A DNA stretch of 64,000 nucleotides from JAIQFL01 sp035501495 (GTDB taxonomy: Bacteria > Acidobacteriota > Terriglobia > Bryobacterales > Bryobacteraceae), in the NCBI GenBank assembly GCA_035501495.1, contig DATJWB010000227.1, forward strand, positions 1 to 64,000. The letters are read 5' to 3'. Every line of letters starts with the position of its first letter. Within the stretch, counting starts at the first letter, position 1. The notes under the pieces were generated by a model. That model saw nothing but the letters and a program-made list of their open reading frames with translations, was not told where the DNA came from and made no database searches. Both the position numbers and the translations under genes were made by a program. This document shows positions 51,236 to 60,528 of the stretch, one piece after another.

Positions 51236-52336
51236 ATGTCGAATCCCGACCGAAGAGAATTTGCCAAGGCCGCTTTGGGCGGAGCGCTGGGAGCCGCCAT
51301 GCTGGCCTCCAGCGCCGAAAGCGCGCCCACGACTCACACCATCCAGCCGGGCATCAAGCTCTGCGCACAGTCCGGCCCCAAACCGACTGACGACGAGTTG
51401 CTGTTCCTGCAACAGATCGGCGCGGAATACGTGAGCGTGGCATCATCGCCCGACCTTCGCACCGCCGAAGGCTTCCAACAGATCAAGAAGCGTTACGCCC
51501 AAGCCGGCATCACCGTCTGGAACATCGGCAACACCAGTGTCCACAACATGCCCGAAGTGACCCTGAACCTGCCGGGGCGCGACAAAAAGATCGAAGAATA
51601 CAAGCAATATCTGCGCAATCTCGGTGCTGCCGGAATTTACTACACCACCTATGCGCACATGGGCAACGGCATCTGGTCGAGCGGCCGCGCCACCATCCGC
51701 GGCGCTTCCGGCCGTGAGTTCGACCTGGCCAGTCCCAATAAGTACGGCCAATGGGACGGCGTCACATTCAAGGAGCCGCTCTCTCACGGACGTGTGTTTT
51801 CCAGGGAAGAGATCTGGGAGAACTATACGTACTTCATCAAACAGGTGGCGCCGGTCGCCGAAGAGACTGGCGTGCGCATCGGCATCCATCCCGACGATCC
51901 TCCCGTGCCGGTGCTGGCAGGCGTTCCGCGCTGTATCTTCGCCAGTTTCGATGGCTACCGGCGCGCCATGGAGATTGCCAACAGTCCGAACGTGGGCATC
52001 TGCCTGTGCTGCGGCACATGGCTCGAGGGCGGCAAGCAACTCACCGGCAAAGACCCTGAGGAGATGATCCGCTACTTCGGAGCACGCAAGATCTGGAAGA
52101 TTCACTTCCGGAATGTCAGTGCTCCCCTGCCTCACTTTGTTGAGACCTTCATGGACAACGGCTACTACGACATGTACAAAATCATGAAGGCCTTGCGTGA
52201 CGTGGCATTCGACGGCATCGTCATTCTCGACCACACCCCCACCCTGGCAGGCGGCGCCAATGCGCAGACGGCCTACGGTTTTTCGTACATGAAAGCACTA
52301 TTAAACCGTGCTAACAGTGAAGTCTCTGCCGGGTAG
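51236..52336 (+). CDS. UxuA-like TIM-barrel protein (mannonate dehydratase/sugar isomerase family) with Tat leader
   Basis: 366 residues from the ATG at 51236 (GAGGAT upstream). Leader DRREFAKAALGGALGAAMLA is twin-arginine-like, so probably periplasmic. The xylose-isomerase-like barrel contains GVRIGIHPDDPPVP (His218, Asp220, Asp221), the hallmark of the mannonate dehydratase UxuA, and IWKIHFRNVSAPLPHFVETFMDNGYYD plus FDGIVILDHTPTL near the C-terminus. True UxuA is cytoplasmic and dehydrates D-mannonate; an exported version may act on another sugar acid. Confidence 0.85.
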   Translation: MSNPDRREFAKAALGGALGAAMLASSAESAPTTHTIQPGIKLCAQSGPKPTDDELLFLQQIGAEYVSVASSPDLRTAEGFQQIKKRYAQAGITVWNIGNTSVHNMPEVTLNLPGRDKKIEEYKQYLRNLGAAGIYYTTYAHMGNGIWSSGRATIRGASGREFDLASPNKYGQWDGVTFKEPLSHGRVFSREEIWENYTYFIKQVAPVAEETGVRIGIHPDDPPVPVLAGVPRCIFASFDGYRRAMEIANSPNVGICLCCGTWLEGGKQLTGKDPEEMIRYFGARKIWKIHFRNVSAPLPHFVETFMDNGYYDMYKIMKALRDVAFDGIVILDHTPTLAGGANAQTAYGFSYMKALLNRANSEVSAG

Positions 52337-52371
52337 TATTGGTACTATGACAATTTATATCAACACTTCAG

Positions 52372-52400
52372 TTGCCTGGAACCTCGGGCCGCGGTATAAA
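52372..52400 (+). promoter_or_regulatory. Sigma-70-like promoter of the PEP-CTERM gene
   Basis: TTGCCT (52372-52377), 17-base spacer, TATAAA (52395-52400). The start codon is 41 bases further on, after a strong GGAGGGAGG ribosome site. Confidence 0.6.
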
Positions 52401-52441
52401 TACTGAAGGCCATTCGAATCGCCTCTCATCGGAGGGAGGTC

Positions 52442-53386
52442 GTGAGAAAAACTACCCGCCTCTGGCTCATCTTTGCATTTGCCGCGACGCTGCTGTTTTG
52501 CCCGACCGCGACTGCCAACACCATCTATGTCTGCGGCGATTCCATCCTCTGTGGATTCACGCCGCTCTACGGCCTCGACGGAGGCGGAATCTCCGGCAGC
52601 ATCACTGCCGGTGTTTTGCCCCAGTTCACCAGCGACCCTGACGACGTCATGGACGGTAATGGCGCGGGTGCTCTCCTCTCTTTTAACGGCTGGCAGGAGT
52701 TGCTCGCGTTGGACGCGGCAAGCCCGACTGGTTTTACCTCGCTCGCCCCGCGGGCTGGTGCCCCGGCCGCCGGCTCTTCCAATTCCTCAGCTCAAGGACA
52801 AGGCAACGGGGCAGCCACCAACGGCGGCACGGGCGCGCTTGACGCCACGGCAACCGGGTCCTCCGGTTCCTCGAGCCGTGGAGAGGGGAACGGGACAACC
52901 ACCAATAGCAGCACGGGTGCGTTGGCGCCCAGCTACGAGTCCACCTCTGGACAGTCCGGCTGCAGCCCCAACTGTTATAACTCGCTGAATGGCGGCGGCA
53001 CTGCCCCACTTTGGGTTGGCAGCGGCACGCCGGACGCCTTCGATTTCTTCTCCTCCGGCACGGGAACGCCGGATTCGGGTTGTACGGATTCCGCGAGCTG
53101 CGGCAACGACTACTTCGCCGCCAACAATGGCAGAAGCACCGTCAACACCAATACTCTTCCCAATTGGTTGGCCGCCGGCAATCAGAACACGAACTGTAAC
53201 AACGCCACCGGATGCGGCAACGGCAGCAACGGGACTGGCAACTCCTCCACTGGAGGTGCCGGCGTGCAGGCGCTCGATACCGGCAACGGATCTATCCTTG
53301 CCACTCCGGAGCCTGCCGCGATGACTCTCCTGGGGATGAGTTTCGCTCTGATATTGGCGAGCGCAGGCCTCCGCCGCCTTCGCTAG
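52442..53386 (+). CDS. PEP-CTERM-sorted, Gly/Ser/Asn-rich exported protein
   Basis: 314 residues starting at GTG with GGAGGGAGGTC before it. Signal peptide at 1-25 (ends TATAN). The middle is low-complexity Gly, Ser, Thr and Asn with imperfect repeats of the form GNG--TN--TGAL (near 120-135 and 145-160) and paired Cys (CSPNC, CTDSASC, CNNATGC). The C-terminus ATPEPAAMTLLGMSFALILASAGLRRLR is a PEP-CTERM sorting signal: Pro-Glu-Pro, hydrophobic helix, Arg cluster. It would be cut by an exosortase encoded elsewhere and released or anchored outside the cell, often in exopolysaccharide. Confidence 0.87.
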   Translation: MRKTTRLWLIFAFAATLLFCPTATANTIYVCGDSILCGFTPLYGLDGGGISGSITAGVLPQFTSDPDDVMDGNGAGALLSFNGWQELLALDAASPTGFTSLAPRAGAPAAGSSNSSAQGQGNGAATNGGTGALDATATGSSGSSSRGEGNGTTTNSSTGALAPSYESTSGQSGCSPNCYNSLNGGGTAPLWVGSGTPDAFDFFSSGTGTPDSGCTDSASCGNDYFAANNGRSTVNTNTLPNWLAAGNQNTNCNNATGCGNGSNGTGNSSTGGAGVQALDTGNGSILATPEPAAMTLLGMSFALILASAGLRRLR

Positions 53387-53423
53387 CAGGCGGTTTCCGA
53401 CGCCCGCGAATGCGAAAGCCCTG

Positions 53424-55046
53424 TCACCTGAGGGAAAACGTGAAGATGGCGCCTCCGGCGGCCATTGTCACCATTTGCCGGCCGCTGGCCATATAGGTAA
53501 TCGGGTTCGCTGCCATCGTGCCGCCCAGGTTGATGCGCCACAACTCTCGGCCGGTATCGGAGTCGAGCGCGAAGAAGTAAGCCTCCATTTCTTCACGGTC
53601 GCGGCTCAGCCAGCCGCCGTTGGCGCCAAACAGTACGTGACCGGCCGTGGTAAGCACTCCCGACCAGGGCTTAGTCTGCGTCTTGTATTCCCAGACCTTC
53701 TCGCCGGTCTTGGGATTGAGCGCGCGAATTGCGCCAAAACCAGGATCGTCCGGAACATCGATATCCGGCACGCTCCCCACATAGCGGTTGCCCGGCGTAT
53801 ACTTGGGCTCGCCCTTCAGGTAGTATCCTTTGTTCTCCCAGACGGTCAGATAGAAGTACCCGGTCAGCGGACTGTAAGAAGGCGAATACCAGTTCGTAGC
53901 ACCCTGCACACCTGGCCAGACATAAACACCTTCCTCAGTGGGCATCGAGTTGGGCAGGCGCTCGGGCCGTCCTCGCGCGTCCAGGCCCTTGGCCCAGGTC
54001 TGCCTGGCAAATGGTCTGCCGAGCAGGAACTCGCCGGTCGAGCGGTCCAGCACATAATAGAAGCCTCCTCGATGTGCCCAGTAGATCAACTTGCGTGCCT
54101 TACCTTGCCACTCGCCATCCACCAGAACCGGCACCTGTACGGCATCCCAATCATTGCCGTCATGGGGTACAAACTGGAAGTGCCACTTCAGCGCGCCCGT
54201 GTCAGCGTCGAGAGCGATCGCGGAGTCGGAGTACAGGTTATCGCCGGGTCGTACATCGGCGTTCCAATCCGGCGAGGGATTGCCTACACCCCAGATGATC
54301 AGGTTCAGCTCAGGGTCGTAAGACCCGGTAACCCAAGTCGGACCGCCGCCCTGCTTCCAGGCGTCGGTTCCACCCCATGTTTCATGGCCTTTCTCGCCGG
54401 GTCCTGGAATCGTGTTGAATCGCCAACGCCGCTTTCCAGTGGCGGCATCGTAAGCATCCAGGAAGCCACGGATACCATATTCGCCACCCGAGATGCCGGT
54501 GATTACCATATCCTTGACGATCAGAGGCGCACTCGTGACGGAGTAGCCCAGCCGGCTGTCGGCAACCGGCACGTCCCAGAGGACCGCGCCCGTTTTTGCG
54601 CTCAGCGCCACCAGGTGCGCATCCACCGTCCCGAGAAACACGCGGTCGCCAAGTACCGCTACACCGCGGTTGACCGCATCGCAACACACGTTGATTTTCG
54701 ACGGCAGGCTGCGCTTGTAATGCCAGTAAGGGCGCCCGGTAGCCGCATCCAGTGCAAACACGTTCGACGGCGGCTCAGTCACGTACATGACGCCATCCAC
54801 CACAATGGGCGTGGCTTCGATGCGGTGGTTAGTCGGCATCTGGTGCACCCATGCAACCTTCAGGCCTTCCGCATTCCCTCGGTTGATCTGGTCCAACGCG
54901 CTGTACCTCCAACTGCGGTACGAGCCGGAATAGGTCAGCCAGTTGCCTGGTTCGGAATCGGCCCGAAGCAGGCGCTCGTAGGTCACCTGCGCAGTGGCGC
55001 GCGGCGCAGCGCCCACCAGCAACGCAAGTAATAGAATCCGGCTCAT
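53424..55046 (-). CDS. PQQ-dependent (quinoprotein) dehydrogenase
   Basis: 540 residues with signal peptide (about 1-19). Eight-bladed propeller of the methanol/glucose dehydrogenase family: WRYSALDQINRGNAEGLKVAW near 46-66, the vicinal Cys pair Cys121-Cys122 (NVCCDA) that sits over PQQ, blade motifs ALDADTGALKWHFQ and YVLDRSTGEFLLG, and GGTMAANPITYMASGRQM at the end. Oxidises an alcohol or sugar in the periplasm using PQQ and Ca2+. It overlaps the dihaem cytochrome gene upstream by 4 bases, its likely electron acceptor. Substrate unknown. Confidence 0.9.
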   Translation of the reverse strand: MSRILLLALLVGAAPRATAQVTYERLLRADSEPGNWLTYSGSYRSWRYSALDQINRGNAEGLKVAWVHQMPTNHRIEATPIVVDGVMYVTEPPSNVFALDAATGRPYWHYKRSLPSKINVCCDAVNRGVAVLGDRVFLGTVDAHLVALSAKTGAVLWDVPVADSRLGYSVTSAPLIVKDMVITGISGGEYGIRGFLDAYDAATGKRRWRFNTIPGPGEKGHETWGGTDAWKQGGGPTWVTGSYDPELNLIIWGVGNPSPDWNADVRPGDNLYSDSAIALDADTGALKWHFQFVPHDGNDWDAVQVPVLVDGEWQGKARKLIYWAHRGGFYYVLDRSTGEFLLGRPFARQTWAKGLDARGRPERLPNSMPTEEGVYVWPGVQGATNWYSPSYSPLTGYFYLTVWENKGYYLKGEPKYTPGNRYVGSVPDIDVPDDPGFGAIRALNPKTGEKVWEYKTQTKPWSGVLTTAGHVLFGANGGWLSRDREEMEAYFFALDSDTGRELWRINLGGTMAANPITYMASGRQMVTMAAGGAIFTFSLR

Positions 55047-55810
55047 TGAGACCTCTCAGTCTGGCGTTTCAGCGACAGCAGGTATTTCACGATGTCGTTC
55101 ACCTCCTCATCGCTGAGTTTGCCGTTGTACGCCGGCATGATGGAGCTCCGATCGATGCCGAAGTCCTTGAAGTCGGTGCGCGGGAGTGTCAGCAGGCCAC
55201 GGGAAAAATCGAGGATCTGGACGGCGTAGGTGTCCTGATTCATGACGAACCCGGAGTGCGACGTTCCCCCCTGGCTGATGATCTTGGCCACCCAGAACTC
55301 CGGCGAAACACTCTTGTTGGGGTCGAGAATCGATTCGCGCAGATAAGCGGCAGAACGCTGCGAGCCGATCACCGTCAGGTCCGGCCCTTTGGTCCCACCC
55401 TCGCCGCGCACCAGGTGACAGCCGAGGCATCCCTGCTGGCGGAACTGGCGTTCGCCGCGCGAGGCATCGCCGGGGATGGAACTCGGTGCGCCGGGCCCGC
55501 TGAGCGAGCGAACGAAGGCAACGATCTGCCACACCTGTGTACCCTCGAAGAAGACGCCCGGCATGGCCGTGCCCGGGATCCCCTCGCTAATATTACGGAA
55601 CAGGTCCGCGTCGGAAGATCCGTGGAAGTACGTACCGCTCGTGAGATCAGGCCCGAGCCCGCCCGTTCCACGACTGCCATGGCAGGAGCCACAGTGGGAG
55701 CGGAAGATCCGGGCACCGGCCTCCCGGTCAGCCTGCGAGCTGTGGGGGTTCGTAGTTTGGGCGCCAGCGCTCAGAAAGGACACAAGCGCAAGCAGAGTTG
55801 CCGGCTTCAC
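55043..55810 (-). CDS. Dihaem cytochrome c, partner of the quinoprotein dehydrogenase
   Basis: 255 residues from a GTG at 55810 with AGGAGG 6 bases upstream; the longer in-frame extension has no signal peptide. Leader MKPATLLALVSFLSAGAQ is Sec-type. Two cytochrome c domains: haem sites CGSCH (40-44) and CLGCH (128-132); axial Met candidates lie in TAMPGV and SSIMPAYNGKLSDEEV. It should receive electrons from the PQQ enzyme whose start overlaps its stop. The second domain resembles the haem domain fused to planctomycete/acidobacterial dehydrogenases. Confidence 0.9.
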   Translation of the reverse strand: MKPATLLALVSFLSAGAQTTNPHSSQADREAGARIFRSHCGSCHGSRGTGGLGPDLTSGTYFHGSSDADLFRNISEGIPGTAMPGVFFEGTQVWQIVAFVRSLSGPGAPSSIPGDASRGERQFRQQGCLGCHLVRGEGGTKGPDLTVIGSQRSAAYLRESILDPNKSVSPEFWVAKIISQGGTSHSGFVMNQDTYAVQILDFSRGLLTLPRTDFKDFGIDRSSIMPAYNGKLSDEEVNDIVKYLLSLKRQTERSQ

Positions 55811-55903
55811 GGGATCCTCCTGGAACGACTTTGAGTAGTATATATCTTGACGAATCCTCGTGGACAGCCGGCAGACCGACCAACCCGGCGGCTGCACAGC
55901 CGA

Positions 55904-57052
55904 TTACGGCAGTTTGAGAGATGCGACGATCCCGTCGAGTGTGGCCAGCTCCGGCTGGTACGACGACGAGGGGGCGGCCGCCAGCTTGCCCGCGATGTGA
56001 GCCTTCAAAGCCTGCAACTCGGGGCCGTCGTCGATGTCGCCTGGCCCGGCGATGGCGGCCGGATGGGTGACTGCGGCGCGCATCAGCAGAAAATAACGGC
56101 CATCGCGGCTGATCCCTTCGGCCACGTAGGTGAACGGGTTTCGCGGCACCGCGGGCGGCGTCGAGAACGTGGCAACCCACCGAAGCGCGCGGAACGATGT
56201 GCCGTCCACGCGCTTCTCCACGGCGGCGAAATCGAGTTCGGCTTCGTCGATCCGGTTCATCGGCAGATCGAAGGGCGCGGCCGGTTTGACCCCGGGCTGC
56301 AGCGAGCGCTCGAGCAACGCCAGGCGTTTCTCCCATTCCGAGCCATCATCCCGCCAGAAGGTATTGCGGATGGCCTCGACCGACATGATGCGGACCTCGA
56401 TCTTACCGGTCCTCACGATCGCCAGGCTGGCGGGCCAGGGTTCATCCACCGTCAGATCGGCAGGCGGAGGAGTGAACGGCTGCAGCGAGAGCTTCTCGTG
56501 GATTCCCAGCGCTGCCAGGTCGATCCACACCTTCTCCGGCCTGAGCCCGGGATCGAGGCGCGGATCGCGGGGATCGAGCAGCGTCATTCGGAGCACGTAT
56601 GGCTTTCCGGCAGGGAGATCGAGAACGACCCGATAGACACCGGACTGGCGGAGAACGTGCATCCATTGGCCTTGCGCGTCTTCCGGAAATGGAGGTTCCC
56701 GTTCGCCGGGGGCGAACACCCGGAGCTTCGAATCGGAATCGTATTGGCTCATGCTGGCGGGGTCCCACTCGATCAGGAGGGTTTGGCCCCGCGACGCCGC
56801 AACCGAGAACGCATAGCGTCCATCGGTGGGGGCATGCTCCAGCCGGCGGATCGCGGTGGTTCCGGGAGTCAGTTGGACCGGAACAGCCTCCTGCCCGGCG
56901 GCGAGGCATGCCCAGACGCTTGCCCCGGTGAGCGTCGCAATATCGAATGCCCGAGACAGCGGATTTCGATTTCTCATGCCCTGAGCGGCTGCTCTCTCCG
57001 GAAGGGTTGACGGGCGATCCGGCCGCATATTACCTGCTGAAAGGCGTGTCAT
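55904..57052 (-). CDS. Hypothetical protein, probably exported
   Basis: 382 residues from the ATG at 57052, preceded by GGGAG; an alternative start at 56977 would bring the hydrophobic stretch (FDIATLTGASVWACLAAG) close to the N-terminus as a signal peptide. The mature region reads VPVQLTPGTTAIRRLEHAPTDGRYAFSVAASRGQTLLIEWDPASM, a jelly-roll-like pre-peptidase C-terminal pattern (propeptide/PPC-like), then GVYRVVLDLPAGKPYVLRMTL. The C-terminal half (RALRWVATFSTPPA) is unassigned. No function can be stated. Confidence 0.65.
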   Translation of the reverse strand: MTRLSAGNMRPDRPSTLPERAAAQGMRNRNPLSRAFDIATLTGASVWACLAAGQEAVPVQLTPGTTAIRRLEHAPTDGRYAFSVAASRGQTLLIEWDPASMSQYDSDSKLRVFAPGEREPPFPEDAQGQWMHVLRQSGVYRVVLDLPAGKPYVLRMTLLDPRDPRLDPGLRPEKVWIDLAALGIHEKLSLQPFTPPPADLTVDEPWPASLAIVRTGKIEVRIMSVEAIRNTFWRDDGSEWEKRLALLERSLQPGVKPAAPFDLPMNRIDEAELDFAAVEKRVDGTSFRALRWVATFSTPPAVPRNPFTYVAEGISRDGRYFLLMRAAVTHPAAIAGPGDIDDGPELQALKAHIAGKLAAAPSSSYQPELATLDGIVASLKLP

Positions 57053-57116
57053 GAGGATCTCCCAATGCCCATGAATAGCGTTAACGTGATATGCTGATCC
57101 CTCGGGAGGCAAACCG

Positions 57117-58409
57117 ATGACTCGACGCGATTATCTGCAATGGATCGGAGCCGGCGCCGCCGCGGCCGCAACTATCGACATCGCCACCGCGGCCGGCGAT
57201 GAGAGCGACCGCGAACGCCGCATGAAGTGGTGGCATGAGGCCCGCTTCGGCATGTTCATCCACTGGGGTCTCTACAGCGTCGTGGGACGGCACGAATGGG
57301 TGATGGAGAACGAGGCCATCCCCGTGGCCGAATACGAGCAACTCGCCAAGCGCTTCCATCCCAAACCCAATGCCGCGCGCGATTGGGCCAGGCTCGCGAA
57401 ACAGGCCGGGCAGAAGTACATGGTGATGACCACCAAACACCACGAGGGCTTTTGCCACTTCGACTCCAAGCTCACCGACTATTGCGCTCCCAAGCAGGGC
57501 CCCGGCCGCGACCTGGTGAAGGAATACGTGGAGGCCGCCCGCGCCGAGGGCATGCGCGTGGGCTTCTACTACTCGCTCATGGACTGGCACCATCCCGATG
57601 GCGCGCGCTGCGCCACCGACGAGGCCGCCCGCCAGCGTTTCGTCGCCTACATCCACGGCCAGATCCGCGAACTGCTCACGAATTACGGCAAGATCGATAT
57701 CCTCTGGTACGACGTCGCATGGCCGCTCGATGCGAAGGGTTGGGAGTCCGACAAGATGAACGCCATGGTGTTCCAGCTTCAGCCCGATATCATTGTCAAC
57801 AACCGCAACAAGCTCGACGGCGACTTCACCACTCCGGAACAGACCATCACGGCCGCCAGCCGGTCCTGGGAATCGTGCATGACGATGAACGACAGTTGGG
57901 GCTACAACAAGACCGATGACAACTGGAAGACGCCCAAGACGATCGTGCGAAACCTGATCACCTGTTCGCGCGACACCGGCAATTACCTCCTGAATATCGG
58001 ACCCAAGCCCGATGGCTCGATTCCCGAAGAGTCGGTCCGGATCATGACGACGGTCGGCAGGTGGATGGATAAGAACGGCAAGTCCATTTATCAAACGGAG
58101 AAGTGCCAGCCGCGGCGCTCGAATTACGCCAGTTTCACGCGCAACGGCAATACGTTGTACATGCACAACTACTTCTGGCCGGGCGAGACGGCCACCATCG
58201 GCGGCATGATGACGAAGGTGAAGTCGGCGCACCTTTTGGCCACCGGGAAAGAAGTGAAGTTCGAGCAGGACCAATTCCGCGTGCGCTTCGTGGGCCTGCC
58301 GGAAAAGGCCCCCGACGATCCCGTCACCACGATTGCGATCGAGTGCGACGCAGAGCCGCACCAGGACACCGACTACGTGCGGAAAGAGCGCCCGCGCGGC
58401 ACGGCATAG
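57117..58409 (+). CDS. Alpha-L-fucosidase, glycoside hydrolase family 29
   Basis: 430 residues, N-terminal Tat-like leader (MTRRDYLQWIGAGAAAAA). GH29 barrel signatures: ARFGMFIHWGLYSVVGRHEW at 42-61, YMVMTTKHHEGFCHFDSK at 101-118, GFYYSLMDWHHP near 149-160, and the nucleophile Asp199 in DILWYDVAWP; SRDTGNYLLNIGPKPDG is the later barrel block. Retaining hydrolysis of terminal alpha-L-fucose from plant or animal glycans. No carbohydrate-binding module. Divergent from the exported unknown, convergent with the 5'-nucleotidase. Confidence 0.93.
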   Translation: MTRRDYLQWIGAGAAAAATIDIATAAGDESDRERRMKWWHEARFGMFIHWGLYSVVGRHEWVMENEAIPVAEYEQLAKRFHPKPNAARDWARLAKQAGQKYMVMTTKHHEGFCHFDSKLTDYCAPKQGPGRDLVKEYVEAARAEGMRVGFYYSLMDWHHPDGARCATDEAARQRFVAYIHGQIRELLTNYGKIDILWYDVAWPLDAKGWESDKMNAMVFQLQPDIIVNNRNKLDGDFTTPEQTITAASRSWESCMTMNDSWGYNKTDDNWKTPKTIVRNLITCSRDTGNYLLNIGPKPDGSIPEESVRIMTTVGRWMDKNGKSIYQTEKCQPRRSNYASFTRNGNTLYMHNYFWPGETATIGGMMTKVKSAHLLATGKEVKFEQDQFRVRFVGLPEKAPDDPVTTIAIECDAEPHQDTDYVRKERPRGTA

Positions 58410-58464
58410 ATGAAAGCTGGTGCGGAGCCGAGAACGTGAGGTGAGAGTGAGCTGAACGAGCGAT

Positions 58465-59787
58465 CTACTCGCCGATCACCTTCTTCTTGCGGAACCAATC
58501 GATCAGCAGGTCGCGCATCAGACCGACATCGTTGGGAAACTTCAGGCCGGTAGTCCGCAGGTTCTCGGCCGTGCCCTGGTTTTCCGCGGTATAGTCGCTC
58601 ACTGCCAGCGTGTATTCGTGGTCGGGATCCACTTTGCGGTCGCCGACCACCACCGGCGGCAGATCGCGCCCCTTGAAGGTGCCCACCAGGACGATATTGT
58701 CGAAGGGCATGATGTTCCAGATGTGGCGCACCAGCAACTGGCCTTGGGGCAAGGTGTCGCGCACTCCGCCCTGGTTCATCCAGGCGAAGTCGGCGCCGGT
58801 CTCGTCGCGGAGAGCCTGCTCGATCAGTTTCTTCAATTCGGGTTTGCTGATCGGCTTGGTGGCCACCGCGAGCGGTTGGTCCACGCGGGCGGTCACCTCG
58901 TCCTCCCAATGCTTCACCGCCGCGGCGAGGTCCGAGGCGGGCTCGATCCGCGTGGAGTCAATGGGGATGCGCTTCCAGTTCCAGGAAACCGGCGCCTTCT
59001 TCTCCGTATCGACCTTCAACTCCAGGCGGCCGAGTTCTTCCCCATAGCTCTTGACCCGCACCATCACACGGCCGTCTTTGGTCATCGGCTCTTCGATCCC
59101 GCGATGGATGTGGCCGGTCACGAGCACCGGAATCTCCGGAGCGGAATTGAGGAAGCGCATCTCCTCCTCCTGGTTGATGTGGGCCAGCAACACGATCAGA
59201 TCCGACTGGTCTCGCAGTTCGGCGGCATATTGACGCACGGTTTCGAAGACCGGCAGGGTGTGCCACTCCTCCAGCAGTTTGGATGTGGTGAGGCTATGCA
59301 GCGTGTCGGTCATCGCTCCGATCACCGCTACACGAAGTCCGTTGACCTTGAGGACGACGTAAGGCTTGGGCGCGAAAAGCCGGCCTTGCGCATTGACGAT
59401 GTTGGAAGAAACAATCGGATAGTTCGCGGTGCTGATGAACCTGCGCACCTGCATCCAGCCGTAATCGAATTCGTGGTTACCCAAGGTGGCGGCATCGAAG
59501 CCCAGCAGGTTCGCGATTTCGTAGACCGGTTCTCCGTGGAAGATCGTGGAGACGGGGCTGCCCTGCACCAGGTCGCCGGCGCTCAGCAGGATGCAGTCGC
59601 TGCACCCCGCGCGTTCCTTGCGGATCGCCGTTGCCAGGTAGGCGAAACCGCCGTTGTGATTGTCGAGCGGGCTGATGCGCGCATGCAGATCGTTGACGTG
59701 CAGGATGGTGAGCGATCGTACCTCGGCTCCCAGCGAACCAGCGGCCAGCAGCGCCAGAGCCAGCAGCCGACGTATCGAAACCGGCAT
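58465..59787 (-). CDS. 5'-nucleotidase/UshA-like metallophosphatase
   Basis: 440 residues from the ATG at 59787. Sec signal peptide (about 1-21). Calcineurin-like metal site: LHVNDLHAR (Asp33, His35), SAGDLVQGSPVS (Asp72), TLGNHEFDYG (Asn104, His105), LLAHINQE and VTGHIHRGIEEP. The C-terminal 5_nucleotid_C domain includes GADFAWMNQGGVRDTLPQGQL and HIWNIMPFDNIVLVGTF. Periplasmic hydrolysis of nucleoside monophosphates or UDP-sugars to recover phosphate. Length is shorter than E. coli UshA (550). Confidence 0.92.
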   Translation of the reverse strand: MPVSIRRLLALALLAAGSLGAEVRSLTILHVNDLHARISPLDNHNGGFAYLATAIRKERAGCSDCILLSAGDLVQGSPVSTIFHGEPVYEIANLLGFDAATLGNHEFDYGWMQVRRFISTANYPIVSSNIVNAQGRLFAPKPYVVLKVNGLRVAVIGAMTDTLHSLTTSKLLEEWHTLPVFETVRQYAAELRDQSDLIVLLAHINQEEEMRFLNSAPEIPVLVTGHIHRGIEEPMTKDGRVMVRVKSYGEELGRLELKVDTEKKAPVSWNWKRIPIDSTRIEPASDLAAAVKHWEDEVTARVDQPLAVATKPISKPELKKLIEQALRDETGADFAWMNQGGVRDTLPQGQLLVRHIWNIMPFDNIVLVGTFKGRDLPPVVVGDRKVDPDHEYTLAVSDYTAENQGTAENLRTTGLKFPNDVGLMRDLLIDWFRKKKVIGE

Positions 59788-59829
59788 AGTTCTCAATTGT
59801 AACTTGCGGCGACATGTTACAAGTGAGGA

Positions 59830-60426
59830 ATGCGAGCCGTTTTCCAGTGGACGATTCTTCTGGCCGCGCCGGTTCTGGCCGCCGCGCAGGGCCAAACCAT
59901 GTCACCGGCAATCTCTCCTGTGCGGCAGGATCTGCTCAACGTGTTCTCGTCAACCGCATCGCGATGTGTGACGCTGGCGAAGGCCATCCCTCAGGACAAG
60001 CTGCCGTGGCGTCCCATGGAAGGGGTCCGCTCGTTCAACGAGGTGTTCGTGCACATGGCGGGTAGCACGCTGCTGTTCGGCTCCTACCTGGGGCTCAGGA
60101 TTCCGCAAGGACCGGCACACGATCTCGCCACCGTCTACATGAAGCGAGGCTTCGAGATGCCGGAGATCTTCGCGTCCGAAGCGGCCATCAAGGACAAGGC
60201 CAAAATCGTGGAGGTCATGCAGCAGGCTTTTGACCAGGCCCGCGAATTGATCCGCAATATGCCGGACTCCGACCTCGATAAAACAGTCGACTTCTTTGGA
60301 CGCCCCACCAGCGAGCGCGCCCTCCTGGTCATCTTGAGCGAGCACCTGGGCGAGCATCTCGGCCAGGCCATCGCCTACTCGCGCGTAAACCACATTGTGC
60401 CGCCCTGGTCGGAGCCGAAGAAGTAG
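59830..60426 (+). CDS. Exported DinB-fold protein
   Basis: 198 residues with a signal peptide (cleaved near AAAQG, about 17-21). DinB superfamily helix bundle: WRPMEGVRSFNEVFVHMAGS near 59-78 holds the first His; EHLGEHLGQAIAYSRVNHIVPPWS near 170-193 supplies the other ligands. A second, more diverged copy of the fold is at 11195-11806. Likely metal-dependent; reaction unknown. It is divergent from the nucleotidase by only 42 bases, so the two promoters must overlap. Confidence 0.86.
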   Translation: MRAVFQWTILLAAPVLAAAQGQTMSPAISPVRQDLLNVFSSTASRCVTLAKAIPQDKLPWRPMEGVRSFNEVFVHMAGSTLLFGSYLGLRIPQGPAHDLATVYMKRGFEMPEIFASEAAIKDKAKIVEVMQQAFDQARELIRNMPDSDLDKTVDFFGRPTSERALLVILSEHLGEHLGQAIAYSRVNHIVPPWSEPKK

Positions 60427-60528
60427 GCTCCGCGTTTCCCAAACGGGCATAATCAGAGATTAAAATCAGAAATAGGTCCAACGAGGCGGCGGCGCCGTCC
60501 GTCTGCTCAGCAAAGGAGGCATGACGGT

